From positions 1 through 64,000 of the forward strand of contig NZ_FPAQ01000016.1 of the NCBI RefSeq assembly GCF_900116405.1: a stretch of DNA of 64,000 nucleotides, written 5' to 3'. Shown piece by piece: positions 24,835-34,153 of the stretch (within the stretch, counting starts at the first letter, position 1; each line of letters opens with the position of its first letter). This stretch comes from Halomonas saccharevitans. Its GTDB lineage: Bacteria; Pseudomonadota; Gammaproteobacteria; Pseudomonadales; Halomonadaceae. A program made the translations under genes and the position numbers. The notes beneath the pieces are model-generated. The model searched no databases, was not told where the DNA came from, and saw only the letters and a list, made by a program, of their open reading frames with translations.

Positions 24835-25307
24835 GGGTCACCTCTTGGCGCGGTGCGCCGATGTGGCAGTCAGGGGTGGAAATCAGCGGGGCAGTATAAA
24901 CCCCCTGTGGGTAATCGTCAGGGTTTTCCACACCCGAATTTCCTCACCGTGGCCGTCGTCACTCTCCATATACAATAAAACAGAATATAAAAGAGAAGTT
25001 CTGTTGTTGTTGTAACTACTGGTGTGGACATTTTTGGTGGATAAGATAATAAAGCCTTTTTTTATCAACAGTTTGCATTGTTGACCCCTCGCGGGAGAAA
25101 GCCGTGACTGCCTGCGGACGAGGTGTCCGGAGACTGTGGATGAAATGGCGCCTTGTCCACACGCGAAAACGATCACGCCTTGTCCACCGCTTTCTACCGG
25201 GCTTGTTACCGCGACTGTGAACAGTTGCCTGTGAGGTCGCCATACCCGCGTATGACGGGGCCTGCAGACGGGCAGAGGCGGGTATCAAATTTTTTCTATC
25301 CACAGGC
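24835..25307. other. Origin-like intergenic region upstream of mnmG (candidate oriC)
   Basis: No gene is visible here. DnaA-box-like 9-mers within one mismatch of TTATCCACA occur at 24906-24914 (minus), 24924-24932 (plus, TTTTCCACA), 25036-25044 (minus), 25062-25070 (plus), 25135-25143 (minus), 25153-25161 (plus, TTGTCCACA) and 25296-25304 (plus, CTATCCACA). Between and before several of them lies an AT-rich stretch, about 24960-25075, in a GC-rich genome. E. coli and Vibrio oriC lie at this same place next to mnmG. None of the boxes is a perfect match, so this is a candidate only. The region also must hold the mnmG promoter. Confidence 0.6.
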
Positions 25308-25340
25308 AAAAAAAGGCCCTGTCGATAACGACAGGGCCTT
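25308..25340 (-). terminator. Intrinsic terminator of the amino acid ABC transporter operon
   Basis: Perfect 12-bp stem AAGGCCCTGTCG (25313-25324) pairing with 25329-25340 around ATAA, followed on the minus strand by a run of seven T at 25314-25308. It separates the transporter genes from the origin-like region. Confidence 0.93.
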
Positions 25341-25410
25341 GTCTGAAGGGCTTCAGAAGAGCTTTCAAAGTGCCTAAGAGTGGCTCACGAGGTGAGCGGA
25401 GTAGGCGAGA

Positions 25411-26184
25411 TCAGTGCTTGAGGACGCGCGAGAGGAAGCTCTGAGTGCGCTCGTTCTGCGGCGAATCGAAGACCTCTTCGGGTGGCCCCTCCTCGGTAAT
25501 CTCGCCCTTGTGAATGAAAATCACCCGGTCGGCGACCTCGCGGGCGAAGCCCATCTCGTGGGTCACGATCAGCATGGTCATGCCTTCCCGAGCGAGCTCG
25601 CGCATGGCGTCCAGGACCTCGCCGATCATCTCTGGATCGAGCGCCGAGGTGGGCTCATCGAACAGCATCAGGCGCGGCTCCATGGCCAGCGCACGGGCCA
25701 GGGCCACGCGCTGCTGCTGGCCGCCGGAGAGCTGGCCGGGATGCTTGGCAGCCTGGTCGCTGATGCCTACCCGCTCGAGCAGGCGCTCGGCGGTCTCGGT
25801 GGCATCCTCGCGGCTCCAGCCGCGCACCTTCATCGGCGCCAGGGTCACGTTGTCCATCACGCTCAGATGGGGGAAGAGGTTGAACTGCTGAAAGACCATG
25901 CCGACTTCGGTGCGGATCTTCTGCAGCGCCTGGGTGGCCTTGCCATGGGGCACCAGCGGGCTGCCATCGACCTCCAGATAGCCCTGCTGGAACTCCTCGA
26001 GGCCGTTGATGCAACGGATCAGCGTCGACTTGCCCGAGCCGCTGGCGCCGATGATCACCACCACCTCGCCGGGGGAGACCGACAGGTCGATATCCTTCAG
26101 CACGTGAAGGCTGCCGAAATGCTTGTTGACCTTGTCCATGCGCACGATGGGATCGCTGCCGGACGTGGACTTCTGGTGTGTCAT
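25411..26184 (-). CDS. Polar amino acid ABC transporter ATP-binding protein (GlnQ-like)
   Basis: Energises uptake of a polar amino acid. 257 residues with Walker [11 protein letters not shown]-loop region [14 protein letters not shown] signature LSGGQQQR, Walker [13 protein letters not shown] and the switch His in IVTHEMGFA. Sequence type is the glutamine/arginine/histidine subfamily. It is 12 bp after the permease gene and is the last gene before the terminator at 25308-25340. The substrate cannot be fixed from sequence alone; glutamine or a basic amino acid is likely. Confidence 0.93.
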   Translation of the reverse strand: MTHQKSTSGSDPIVRMDKVNKHFGSLHVLKDIDLSVSPGEVVVIIGASGSGKSTLIRCINGLEEFQQGYLEVDGSPLVPHGKATQALQKIRTEVGMVFQQFNLFPHLSVMDNVTLAPMKVRGWSREDATETAERLLERVGISDQAAKHPGQLSGGQQQRVALARALAMEPRLMLFDEPTSALDPEMIGEVLDAMRELAREGMTMLIVTHEMGFAREVADRVIFIHKGEITEEGPPEEVFDSPQNERTQSFLSRVLKH

Positions 26185-26196
26185 GTCGCGCGTTCC

Positions 26197-26868
26197 TTAT
26201 TGTCCGACCAGGCCTCTGCGCTCGAGCTGGCGGAGCACGAGCGAGAGGGTCAGGGTGATCGCCAGGTAGAGCAGGGCGACCATCAGGTAGACCTCGAGGG
26301 CATTGAAGGTGGTGGCGATGTAGACCTGGCCCTGGCGGACCAGCTCGCCGACCCCGATCACCGAGAACAGCGAGGTGTCCTTGATGCTGATGATGCCCTG
26401 GTTACCGAGCGACGGGATCATGCGCCGAAAGGCCTGGGGCCAGATGATGTAGCGGAAGGTCTGGCGGCGTGACAGGCCCAGTGACAGGCCGGCCTCGCGC
26501 TGGCCGCGCTCGATGGACTGCACGCCGCCGCGCACGATCTCCGAGATATAGGCGCCGGAGTTGACGGCAATGGCGGCGATACCGGCCACCAGGGCGTTGA
26601 TCGGACTTCCGAGCAGCTGTGGCAGGCCGTAAAAGATGAACAGCACCTGCACCAGCACCGGGGTGCCGCGGAAGATCTCGATATAGGCCACGGCCGGGAT
26701 CTTCAGCCAGGCGAGGCGGCTGATGCGCAGCAGGCCGAACAGGATGCCGATCAGAAAGCCGATGGCCAGGCCGCCGAAAGAAATCAGCAGGGTATAGGGG
26801 ATACCCTCGAGCAGGAAGGGAATGGAGGCAAAGGCCGCCTGCCAGTCGAATTGGAAGGTGACGTCCAC
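26197..26868 (-). CDS. Polar amino acid ABC transporter permease
   Basis: Inner-membrane permease of the His/Glu/Gln/Arg/opine family. 223 residues, about five membrane helices, with the EAA loop reading EAGLSLGLSRRQTFRYIIWPQAFRRMIP. Start is a GTG at 26868 with GGAGA six bases upstream. Only one permease gene is present, so it probably acts as a homodimer. Lies between the binding-protein and ATPase genes of the same operon. Confidence 0.93.
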   Translation of the reverse strand: MDVTFQFDWQAAFASIPFLLEGIPYTLLISFGGLAIGFLIGILFGLLRISRLAWLKIPAVAYIEIFRGTPVLVQVLFIFYGLPQLLGSPINALVAGIAAIAVNSGAYISEIVRGGVQSIERGQREAGLSLGLSRRQTFRYIIWPQAFRRMIPSLGNQGIISIKDTSLFSVIGVGELVRQGQVYIATTFNALEVYLMVALLYLAITLTLSLVLRQLERRGLVGQ

Positions 26869-26978
26869 AAGGTTTCTCCGTCAAGACGCGTGGGATGACG
26901 ACAGGGGAAGGTAACGGAGGCGCAACGCAGCGGGGCCGGGCCACATGACCCGACCCCGCAGGCGGAAGTCGCCGGTCG

Positions 26979-27746
26979 TTACTCGTCGCTGACGCTACCG
27001 AACCACTTGGCGTGGATCTCGTCGTAGGTGCCGTCTTCCTTCATCTCGGCCAGGGCCTCGTTGACGGGCTCGACCCATTCGCTGCCCTCGACGAAGACGA
27101 TGCCGTACTGCTGGCCCTCGTAGAGGTCACCCACGACCTTCACGCGCCCCTCACCCTTGGTCTGGGAGAAGTAGCCGACGTTGGGCGCATCGTAGAAGAC
27201 CGCATCGACGCTGCCGCCGAGCAGGGCCATGTACATGTCGCTGCTGCCCGGGTAGGGGGTGATGTCGGCGCCGTCGCCGAGGTTTTCCTGGAGGAAGTCG
27301 TAGCTGGTGGAGCCGACCTTGGTACCGATCTTCTTGCCGTTCAGGTCGTCGAGTTCCGAGACGCTGTCGTCGTTGGCACCGACCAGGATGCGCAGGCCGC
27401 TGTCATAGTAGGGATCGGAGAAGTCGACGATCTCCGCGCGCTCATCGGTGATGGTGATGCCGGCGATGGCGATGTCGACGTTGCCGGTCTGCACGGCGGG
27501 AATGATGCCGTTGAAGTCCATCGTGCGCAGGTTGTACTCGAAGCCGGCCCGCTCGGCCAGTTCGCTGATGATGTCCATGTCGAAGCCGACCATCTCGCCG
27601 GATTCCTGATCCATCATCTCGAAGGGCACGAAGCTTGGGTCGGTGACGACCTCGAGCATGTGTTCGTCGGCGTTGGCCAGCGTGGCACCACCCAGTCCGA
27701 TGGCGATGCTGGCGGCCAGTGTGGCTCTCTTCAGTTGCGGTTTCAT
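26979..27746 (-). CDS. Periplasmic polar amino acid-binding protein (GlnH-like)
   Basis: Substrate-binding subunit. 255 residues with an N-terminal signal peptide ([21 protein letters not shown]) and a mature family 3 binding domain. Motifs [33 protein letters not shown] and [12 protein letters not shown] are typical of glutamine/lysine-arginine-ornithine binders. The mature protein is acidic, in keeping with a salt-adapted organism. First gene of the three-gene operon. Confidence 0.93.
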   Translation of the reverse strand: MKPQLKRATLAASIAIGLGGATLANADEHMLEVVTDPSFVPFEMMDQESGEMVGFDMDIISELAERAGFEYNLRTMDFNGIIPAVQTGNVDIAIAGITITDERAEIVDFSDPYYDSGLRILVGANDDSVSELDDLNGKKIGTKVGSTSYDFLQENLGDGADITPYPGSSDMYMALLGGSVDAVFYDAPNVGYFSQTKGEGRVKVVGDLYEGQQYGIVFVEGSEWVEPVNEALAEMKEDGTYDEIHAKWFGSVSDE

Positions 27747-27861
27747 GGCATTCCCCGTGGAAGGATTTCTTATTCATTCGCGCCTTCAACGATGGCGAGT
27801 TCCCGGAGAAGCGTCAAGTGACGGGCAAGGCGGCCTTTGGCCGCTGAGCCAACGTTGTCGT

Positions 27862-28215
27862 TCAGACCATGAAGGAGGCGCCGCACCCGCAGGTGGTGGT
27901 GGCGTTGGGGTTCTGGACGAGGAAGCGAGCGCCGGCGAGGCCCTCCTCGTAGTCGACGGTGGAGCCAACCAGGTACTGGTAGGAGAGCGGGTCGACCACC
28001 AGCGACACGGCGCCGAACTCGACGAGGGTGTCATCCTCGGCGGTCTCATCGGCGAAGTCGAAGCCGTACTGGAAGCCTGAACAGCCGCCGCCGGTGACGT
28101 AGACGCGAAGCTTGAGCCGGGGGTTGCCCTGTTCCTCGATCAGCGCCGCGAGTCGAGACCGGGCACCGTCGGAGAGCATCAAGGGGGTGGGAACGAAGGA
28201 TTCGGCACCGCTCAT
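27862..28215 (-). CDS. erpA: Iron-sulfur cluster insertion protein ErpA
   Basis: A-type carrier that delivers Fe-S clusters to client enzymes, including isoprenoid pathway proteins. 117 residues from the ATG at 28215. The three cluster-ligand cysteines are in [11 protein letters not shown] and TTCGCGASF near the C-terminus. Stands alone between argC and the ABC transporter, all on the minus strand. Confidence 0.95.
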   Translation of the reverse strand: MSGAESFVPTPLMLSDGARSRLAALIEEQGNPRLKLRVYVTGGGCSGFQYGFDFADETAEDDTLVEFGAVSLVVDPLSYQYLVGSTVDYEEGLAGARFLVQNPNATTTCGCGASFMV

Positions 28216-28319
28216 GGGTGACCTCCCCTGGATCGATGAATGACGTGACAGCTGGCGATTATCCCCATTCCCCATCAAAAGGGTCAACTTTTACCGGGGC
28301 CAAGGCGAGGTATTCCGGC

Positions 28320-28405
28320 GACACGTCTCCACCAGGGCGCTGTGAATACTTCCCTGTACGCTACTTTTTCCTTCCCTGGAAAAAGACCCTGGTTACGACG
28401 TGTCC
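28320..28405 (-). repeat. Palindromic dispersed repeat, copy 1
   Basis: An 86-bp block bounded by the inverted 8-mers GACACGTC (28320-28327) and GACGTGTC (28398-28405). Read on the minus strand it aligns along its length with the block at 40067-40151, sharing CCAGGGA, GTAGCG, CAGGGA, TTCACAGCGCC and GACSTGTCG in order. It also contains the inner hairpin CTTTTTCC/GGAAAAAG. It sits in the gap between erpA and argC, both minus strand, with argC ending at 28432. Confidence 0.75.
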
Positions 28406-28431
28406 CCGTTCTCGTCCATGAGGGATGATTG

Positions 28432-29466
28432 TCAGGGCATGATCGCCGGGGCGTCGAGGCCGGCGGTCTCGTCGAGGTCGAACATCAAGTTCAGGTTGTG
28501 CACGGCCTGGCCCGAGGCGCCCTTGACCAGGTTATCGATCACCGCGAGCACCACCACGGTGTCGCCGTCGCCGGGGCGGTGCACCGCCAGCCGGCAGACG
28601 TTGGCGCCCTTGACGCTGCGCGTCTCGGGATGGCTGCCGGCGGGCATCACGTCGACGAAGGGCTCGTCGGCGAAGCGGCGCTCGAAGAGCGCCTGAAGAT
28701 CGCCCGGTTCGCCGGTAAGGCGCCCGTAGAGGGTGGCGTGGATGCCGCGGATCATCGGCGTCAGGTGCGGCACGAAGGTCAGGCCCACCGGGCCGCCGGC
28801 GGCATCGCCGAGCCCCTGGCGGATTTCCGGCAGGTGGCGGTGACCCGAGGCGCCATAGGCCTTCATGGACTCGCTGGCCTCGGCCAGCAGCGAGGGCACC
28901 TTGGCGCCGCGCCCGGCCCCGGTGACGCCGGACTTGCAGTCGGCGATCACGTGTTCGACATCGATCAGGCCGGCCTCCAGCAGCGGCAGCAGGCCGAGCT
29001 GCACGGCGGTGGGATAGCAGCCGGGCACCGCGATCAGCCGGGCCTCGCGGATGCGCTCGCGACGCACCTCCGGCAGGCCGTAGATGGCCTCGCCGAGCAG
29101 CGCAGGCGCCCCGTGGGCCTGACCGTACCAGTGCGCCCACTCGTCGGCATCGCGCAGCCGGAAGTCGGCCGACAGGTCGATGACCCGGGTGCCGCGCTCG
29201 AGCAGCTCGCCCGCCAGGGCGTGAGCCACGCCGTGGGGGGTGGCGAAGAATACGGCATCGCAGCGTCCCAGCCGCTCGGCATCGGGCAGGCTGAAGACCA
29301 GCTCGTCGTAGTGGCCACGCAGGTTGGGGTACAGCTCGCTGACGGCCATGCCCGCTTCGGAGCGCGAGGTGATGGCATCCACCTCCACGTTCGGATGACG
29401 AGCCAGCAGCCTGAGCAGTTCGACGCCGGTGTATCCGGTGCCGCCGACGATTCCGACCTTGATCAC
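28432..29466 (-). CDS. argC: N-acetyl-gamma-glutamyl-phosphate reductase
   Basis: Third step of arginine biosynthesis, NADPH-dependent reduction of acetylglutamyl phosphate. 344 residues from a GTG at 29466 with AGGAGT upstream, giving the family N-terminus [13 protein letters not shown]. The catalytic Cys lies in [16 protein letters not shown] and the conserved HRHLPEI segment is present. Stands alone here; other arg genes are not in the window. Confidence 0.97.
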   Translation of the reverse strand: MIKVGIVGGTGYTGVELLRLLARHPNVEVDAITSRSEAGMAVSELYPNLRGHYDELVFSLPDAERLGRCDAVFFATPHGVAHALAGELLERGTRVIDLSADFRLRDADEWAHWYGQAHGAPALLGEAIYGLPEVRRERIREARLIAVPGCYPTAVQLGLLPLLEAGLIDVEHVIADCKSGVTGAGRGAKVPSLLAEASESMKAYGASGHRHLPEIRQGLGDAAGGPVGLTFVPHLTPMIRGIHATLYGRLTGEPGDLQALFERRFADEPFVDVMPAGSHPETRSVKGANVCRLAVHRPGDGDTVVVLAVIDNLVKGASGQAVHNLNLMFDLDETAGLDAPAIMP

Positions 29467-29567
29467 GATGGACTCCTGGGAACGGGGCTGGGATAGGAAG
29501 CGCTGAGACCTCCGCGTCTGGATATGATACACAAGAGGGCAGGGTCCACCCAGACGGGGGATCCTCG

Positions 29568-31355
29568 ATGCCGAGGCCGAACAGGAACGTCGCCGTGCCG
29601 CGCTTCTCGCTACCCGACTTCAGCCTGGATGGCTTCCGTCGCCAGCTCGCCAATGTGGATGCCCTGCCCCAGCTATGCGTGCTGGGCGTGGTCTCGGGGC
29701 TGATCACCGGGGGGCTGATGGTGGCGTTCCGGCTGCTGCTTACCCTCGGCGCGATGGCCTTCATGCCCGACGGCAACCCCGAAGCCTTCGAGCAGCTCCC
29801 GCCCTGGGGGCGCGCCCTGCTGCCGCTGCTGGCGGTGACCCTGATCGGCCTGTGGCTGTGGCGTCAGCCGGTGGCTAACCGCAAGATCGGCGTAGCCCAC
29901 GTGATCGAGCGCCTGACCTACCACCAGGGTCGCTTCCCGCTGCGCAACTGGATCACCCAGTGGTGGGTCGGGCTGATCTCGGTGCTCGGCGGGCTCTCTG
30001 CCGGGCGCGAGGGGCCGGCCATCCACCTGGGGGCCGCGGCCGTCAGCGGCCTCGGCCAGCGGCTCAAGCTGCCCCACAACAGCCTGCGGGTGCTGGTCGC
30101 CTGCGGCACCGCGGCGGGCATCTCGGCATCCTTCCATACTCCCATCGCCGGGGTCATCTTCGCCATGGAAGTGGTGATGATGGAGTACACCATCGTCGGT
30201 TTCATGCCGGTGATCCTGGCCTCGACCATGGGCGCGGTGGTGGCGCAGTTGGTCTTCGGCACCGAGCGCGCCTTCCAGTCCTCCGACGTGGCGCTGGGCT
30301 CGCTGGTCAATCTGCCGTGGCTGGTGGTCTGCGCGCTGATCATCGGGCTGCTGGCGGGGCTCTTCGTGCGGGTGGCGCGCGCCGGACGCCGCCTTGAGCG
30401 CCTGCCCTGGGGCGTGCGCTGCGCGCTGGTCGGAGTCTTGGTGGGCGGCGTGGCCTGGTGGTATCCCCAGGTGCAGGGCATGGGCTACGACACCCTGGCC
30501 CTGACCCTCTCGGGTAGCCTGCCGCTGGACGTGCTGCTGGCGGTGGCCGTCGGCAAGCTGCTGCTCACCGCCGGTGCCGTGGCCTGTGGTATCCCCGTCA
30601 GCATCATCGGGCCGGTGCTGGTGGTCGGGGCCGCGGCCGGTACGCTGCTGGGTCTGCTCGGCGCCCAGCTGATGCCGAGCCTGGCCGCCGGCCCCGAGAT
30701 CTACGGCATGCTCGGTATGGCCGCCATGATGGGGGCGGTGCTGCAGGCCCCGCTGGCCGCGCTCATGGCGCTGCTCGAGCTGACCAGCAACCCCAACATC
30801 ATCCTGCCGGGGATGCTGGCGGTGGTGGTGGCGGGACTGACCTCCCGCCAGCTGTGTCGCTGCGACGGCTTCTTCATCAGCGTCACCCGACACGGCATGC
30901 ACCCGCTGCAGCAGCCGCTGATGCAGGCGCTATCCCGGGTGTCGGTGCCGGCGGTCATGGAGCGCAGCCTGGTGCGCAGCCCGCGGATGGTGACCCGCGA
31001 CCAGGCTCGGGCCCTGCTCGAGGCCAATCCCGTCTGGGTGCTGATCGAGCGCTCTTCCGCCGACAAGCCGCTGCTGGCGCTCAAGGCCGCCGACCTGGCG
31101 CGCTGGCTGCTCGAGCATCAGGAGGACAACGCCGCCGCCGGCGCGCTGCTGGATCTGGTCGAGATCCCCGGTCAGCGTCTGGAAATGGCGCCGATCCATC
31201 TGCAGGCAACCCTCACCGAGGCCTTCGACCGGCTCAACGACAAGGCGGTCGATGCCCTCTACGTGGAGCACGGCCATCGGCCGAAGAACAAGCGGATTTC
31301 CGGTATCATCACCCGTGACGCCATCGAGCGACACTATCGTTTTTCCGATTCATAA
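29568..31355 (+). CDS. CLC-family anion channel/transporter with C-terminal CBS region
   Basis: Chloride (or other anion) channel or exchanger of the inner membrane. 595 residues: a membrane part of about 430 residues with the CLC filter motif [12 protein letters not shown] and a later [13 protein letters not shown] segment, then a cytoplasmic tail with two CBS-like repeats. The gating Glu of GREGP is kept, but the position matching the internal proton Glu of E. coli ClcA (FIIEE) reads FAMEV, as in ClcB-type proteins. Transport mode cannot be inferred firmly. Divergent from argC, with both promoters in the ~100-bp gap. Confidence 0.9.
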   Translation: MPRPNRNVAVPRFSLPDFSLDGFRRQLANVDALPQLCVLGVVSGLITGGLMVAFRLLLTLGAMAFMPDGNPEAFEQLPPWGRALLPLLAVTLIGLWLWRQPVANRKIGVAHVIERLTYHQGRFPLRNWITQWWVGLISVLGGLSAGREGPAIHLGAAAVSGLGQRLKLPHNSLRVLVACGTAAGISASFHTPIAGVIFAMEVVMMEYTIVGFMPVILASTMGAVVAQLVFGTERAFQSSDVALGSLVNLPWLVVCALIIGLLAGLFVRVARAGRRLERLPWGVRCALVGVLVGGVAWWYPQVQGMGYDTLALTLSGSLPLDVLLAVAVGKLLLTAGAVACGIPVSIIGPVLVVGAAAGTLLGLLGAQLMPSLAAGPEIYGMLGMAAMMGAVLQAPLAALMALLELTSNPNIILPGMLAVVVAGLTSRQLCRCDGFFISVTRHGMHPLQQPLMQALSRVSVPAVMERSLVRSPRMVTRDQARALLEANPVWVLIERSSADKPLLALKAADLARWLLEHQEDNAAAGALLDLVEIPGQRLEMAPIHLQATLTEAFDRLNDKAVDALYVEHGHRPKNKRISGIITRDAIERHYRFSDS

Positions 31356-31372
31356 ACGGCTGAGGAGTCGTC

Positions 31373-31804
31373 ATGTACCTGTGGATGAAGGCCCTGCACC
31401 TGGTGGCCATGGTGACCTGGTTCGCTGCCCTCTTTTATCTCCCGCGCCTCTACGTCTATCACGCTCAGGCGCGTGACCGCGGCGAGCAGCAGGCGATCGA
31501 CCACTTCCTCGTCATGGAGCGCAAGCTCTATCGCGGCATCATGACGCCGTCGATGATCGCCGTGCTGCTCTTCGGCGGCGCCATGCTGGCGCTCAATCCC
31601 GCCTGGCTTTCCCAGGGATGGCTCCATGCCAAGCTCGCGCTGGTGGTGCTACTGGTGGCCTATCACCATGTCTGCCTGATCTACTTGAAGCAGTTCGCCG
31701 CGGCGCGCTGCACGCGCGGCCACGTCTTCTTCCGCTGGTTCAACGAGCTGCCGGTGATCGCCCTGCTGTTGATCATCTTCCTGGCCGTGATGAAGCCCTT
31801 CTGA
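31373..31804 (+). CDS. hemJ: Protoporphyrinogen oxidase HemJ
   Basis: Membrane heme-binding enzyme that oxidises protoporphyrinogen IX to protoporphyrin IX in organisms lacking HemG or HemY. 143 residues with four hydrophobic helices. The N-terminal LWMKALHLVAMVTWFAALFYLPRL carries the conserved His, and a Lys-containing HAKLALV segment follows, as in the family. 17 bp after the CLC gene; its TGA overlaps the next ATG (TGATG). hemL and hemW are nearby. Confidence 0.93.
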   Translation: MYLWMKALHLVAMVTWFAALFYLPRLYVYHAQARDRGEQQAIDHFLVMERKLYRGIMTPSMIAVLLFGGAMLALNPAWLSQGWLHAKLALVVLLVAYHHVCLIYLKQFAAARCTRGHVFFRWFNELPVIALLLIIFLAVMKPF

Positions 31805-32661
31805 TGGCCGATAACACGGAACTGATGCCCCACCTGCCGACCGTGCTGGTGCTGGCGGGTCACGACCCCACCGGCGGCGCCGGCCTGATCGCCGACAGCG
31901 AGGCGGTCGCCGCTTGCGGCGGCTGGGCCCTGACCCTGCCCACGGCGCTGACGGTGCAGAACTGCCGCGATGTCAGCGCGGTGCGCCCCGTCGGCGCCGA
32001 TGATCTGCGCGCCATGGCGGCGGCCCTCGACGACTTCGAGATCGCCGCCATCAAGATCGGCGTGATCCCCGACGTGGCCGTGCTGGATGCCGTGGTGGAC
32101 ATCGTGCGGCGGCGTCCGGGCGTGCCGGTGGTAATGGACCCGGTGCTCAGTGCCGGTGGCGGCAGCAAGTTGTCCACAATCGAGCTGATCGATGTCGTCC
32201 GCCACCATCTGCTGCCGCTTGTGGATATCCTGACGCCCAACCGGGGCGAGCTGGCTCGGCTGGCCGACCCCGATAGCGGTGATGATATCGAGCGGGCGGT
32301 GGAACTGATGTCGCTGGGCTGCCAGGCGCTGCTGGTCACCGGTACCGACGATCCCGAGGGGCGGGTACCGGTCGATCGCGTGGAGCACACCCTGCACGCC
32401 ACGGACACCAGCCGCCAGTGGACCTGGCCGCGCCTGGCCGGTGTCTATCACGGCTCCGGCTGCACCCTGGCGAGCGCCCTGGCGGCGCGTCTGGCCGTGG
32501 GCGAGTCGCTGGTTGCCGCCTGCGAACAGGCCCAGGCCTTCACCTGGCAGGCGCTGGCCCACGGCTGGCAGCCCGGCAAGGATCAGCGCCTGCCGCGTCG
32601 CCTCTGGGAGCTGCCGGCGCTGCCCGCCTGTCTGGCCCCCGGGGCAACGGGCGGACGCTGA
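31804..32661 (+). CDS. thiD: Hydroxymethylpyrimidine/phosphomethylpyrimidine kinase
   Basis: Phosphorylates HMP and HMP-P in thiamine biosynthesis (ribokinase-like fold). 285 residues. N-terminal GHDPTGGAGLIAD, the AIKIGVI segment, DPVLSAGGG, a TPNRGEL stretch and a C-terminal anion-hole motif (YHGSGCTLASALAA) are all present. Start at 31804 overlaps hemJ's stop by one base, so the two are translationally coupled. No thiamine riboswitch-like leader is visible. Confidence 0.9.
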   Translation: MADNTELMPHLPTVLVLAGHDPTGGAGLIADSEAVAACGGWALTLPTALTVQNCRDVSAVRPVGADDLRAMAAALDDFEIAAIKIGVIPDVAVLDAVVDIVRRRPGVPVVMDPVLSAGGGSKLSTIELIDVVRHHLLPLVDILTPNRGELARLADPDSGDDIERAVELMSLGCQALLVTGTDDPEGRVPVDRVEHTLHATDTSRQWTWPRLAGVYHGSGCTLASALAARLAVGESLVAACEQAQAFTWQALAHGWQPGKDQRLPRRLWELPALPACLAPGATGGR

Positions 32662-32836
32662 GCCGGGATGGGCTGGTCATCGCCCTGCCGGCAGATGAGA
32701 ATAGGGACAAACTCGGGCCGTGCCGGCCGCGCTTCGTTTGGCGACATTCACCGGCTTTTCCCGCCCGCTACAGGGTTATCCAGAGAACTATCCACAGCCT
32801 GCCGACGGGCAGGCCGCAACAGGGCAAGAGGTTGAC

Positions 32837-34126
32837 ATGACCACATCCGCAAAGCTCTTCGAACAGGCCTGCCGGCACATCCCCGGCGGGGTTAACTCGC
32901 CGGTGCGCGCCTTCAAGGGCATGGATCGTCCCCCGGTATTCATGGAACGTGCCAAGGGCGCCTATCTGTTCGATGTGGAAGGCAAGCGCTACGTCGACTA
33001 CGTCGGCTCCTGGGGGCCGATGATCACCGGACACGCCGACCCCGAGGTGCTGGGCGCGGTGCGCGAGCGCCTCGATGCGGGCCTCTCCTTCGGTACCCCC
33101 ACGGCCGTCGAAACCACCATGGCCGACCTGATCTGCGAGATGATCCCCTCCATCGAGATGGTGCGCATGGTCAACTCCGGCACCGAGGCCACCATGTCGG
33201 CGGTACGCCTGGCGCGCGGCTTCACCGGGCGCGACAAGATCGTCAAGTTCGAGGGCAACTACCACGGCCATACCGACTCGCTGCTGGTCAAGGCGGGTTC
33301 CGGCGCCCTCACCCACGGCGAGCCCAGCTCCCCTGGGGTGCCGGCCTCCCTGGCCGAACATACCGTGACGCTCTCCTTCAATGACCCCGAGGCCGTGGAG
33401 CAGTGCTTCGAGGAGATCGGCAGCGAGGTGGCCTGCATTATCGTTGAGCCGGTGGCCGGCAACATGAACTGCATTCCGCCCCAGCCGGGATTCCTGGAGA
33501 CCCTGCGCCAGGTCTGCGACCGGTTCGGCAGCCTGCTGATTTTCGATGAGGTGATGACCGGTTTCCGGGTCGCCATGGGCGGGGCCCAGGCGCACTACGA
33601 CGTGAAGCCCGACCTGACCTGCCTGGGCAAGATCGTCGGCGGCGGCATGCCGGTGGGGGCCTTCGGTGGGCGTCGCGAGATCATGGAGGTCATTTCGCCG
33701 CTGGGGCCGGTCTATCAGGCGGGCACCCTCTCTGGCAATCCGCTGGCCATGTCGGCGGGCATCGCCCTGCTGAACAAGCTGCAGGCGCCTGGCTTCCACG
33801 ATGCCCTGGCACAGCGGGTCGAAACGCTCTGTCATGGTCTCGAGGAGCGCGCCGCGGCGGCGGGCATCGACATGATCACCCAGCGCGCCGGTGGCATGTT
33901 CGGTCTCTTCTTCACCGGTCAGAGTCGAGTCGACAACTTCGCTCAGGCCACCGCCTGCGACGGAGACGCCTTCCGTCGCTTCTTCACCGCGATGCTCGAC
34001 GAGGGAGTCTACCTGGCACCCTCGGCCTTCGAGGCCGGTTTCATGTCCAGCGCCCATGCCCCGGAGGACATCCAGCTGACCCTGGATGCGGCTGAGCGCG
34101 CGTTTGCGACGATGCAGCGTCGCTGA
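32837..34126 (+). CDS. hemL: Glutamate-1-semialdehyde 2,1-aminomutase
   Basis: PLP enzyme making 5-aminolevulinate for heme. 429 residues (E. coli 426). Start at 32837 gives [25 protein letters not shown], the family N-terminus. PLP lysine is in [16 protein letters not shown], and the preceding DEVMTGFRV is conserved. The ~175-bp upstream gap holds two DnaA-box-like 9-mers (32776-32784 and 32788-32796) and a GCCTGCC/GGCAGGC hairpin at 32797-32814. Confidence 0.97.
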   Translation: MTTSAKLFEQACRHIPGGVNSPVRAFKGMDRPPVFMERAKGAYLFDVEGKRYVDYVGSWGPMITGHADPEVLGAVRERLDAGLSFGTPTAVETTMADLICEMIPSIEMVRMVNSGTEATMSAVRLARGFTGRDKIVKFEGNYHGHTDSLLVKAGSGALTHGEPSSPGVPASLAEHTVTLSFNDPEAVEQCFEEIGSEVACIIVEPVAGNMNCIPPQPGFLETLRQVCDRFGSLLIFDEVMTGFRVAMGGAQAHYDVKPDLTCLGKIVGGGMPVGAFGGRREIMEVISPLGPVYQAGTLSGNPLAMSAGIALLNKLQAPGFHDALAQRVETLCHGLEERAAAAGIDMITQRAGGMFGLFFTGQSRVDNFAQATACDGDAFRRFFTAMLDEGVYLAPSAFEAGFMSSAHAPEDIQLTLDAAERAFATMQRR

Positions 34127-34153
34127 TTCCCTTTACCGATCGGGAGACCCGAG

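Noticed and set aside
23137..24978. Plus-strand open frame of about 613 residues opposite mnmG
   Set aside because: No family motif, low-complexity composition, and full overlap with the conserved mnmG.
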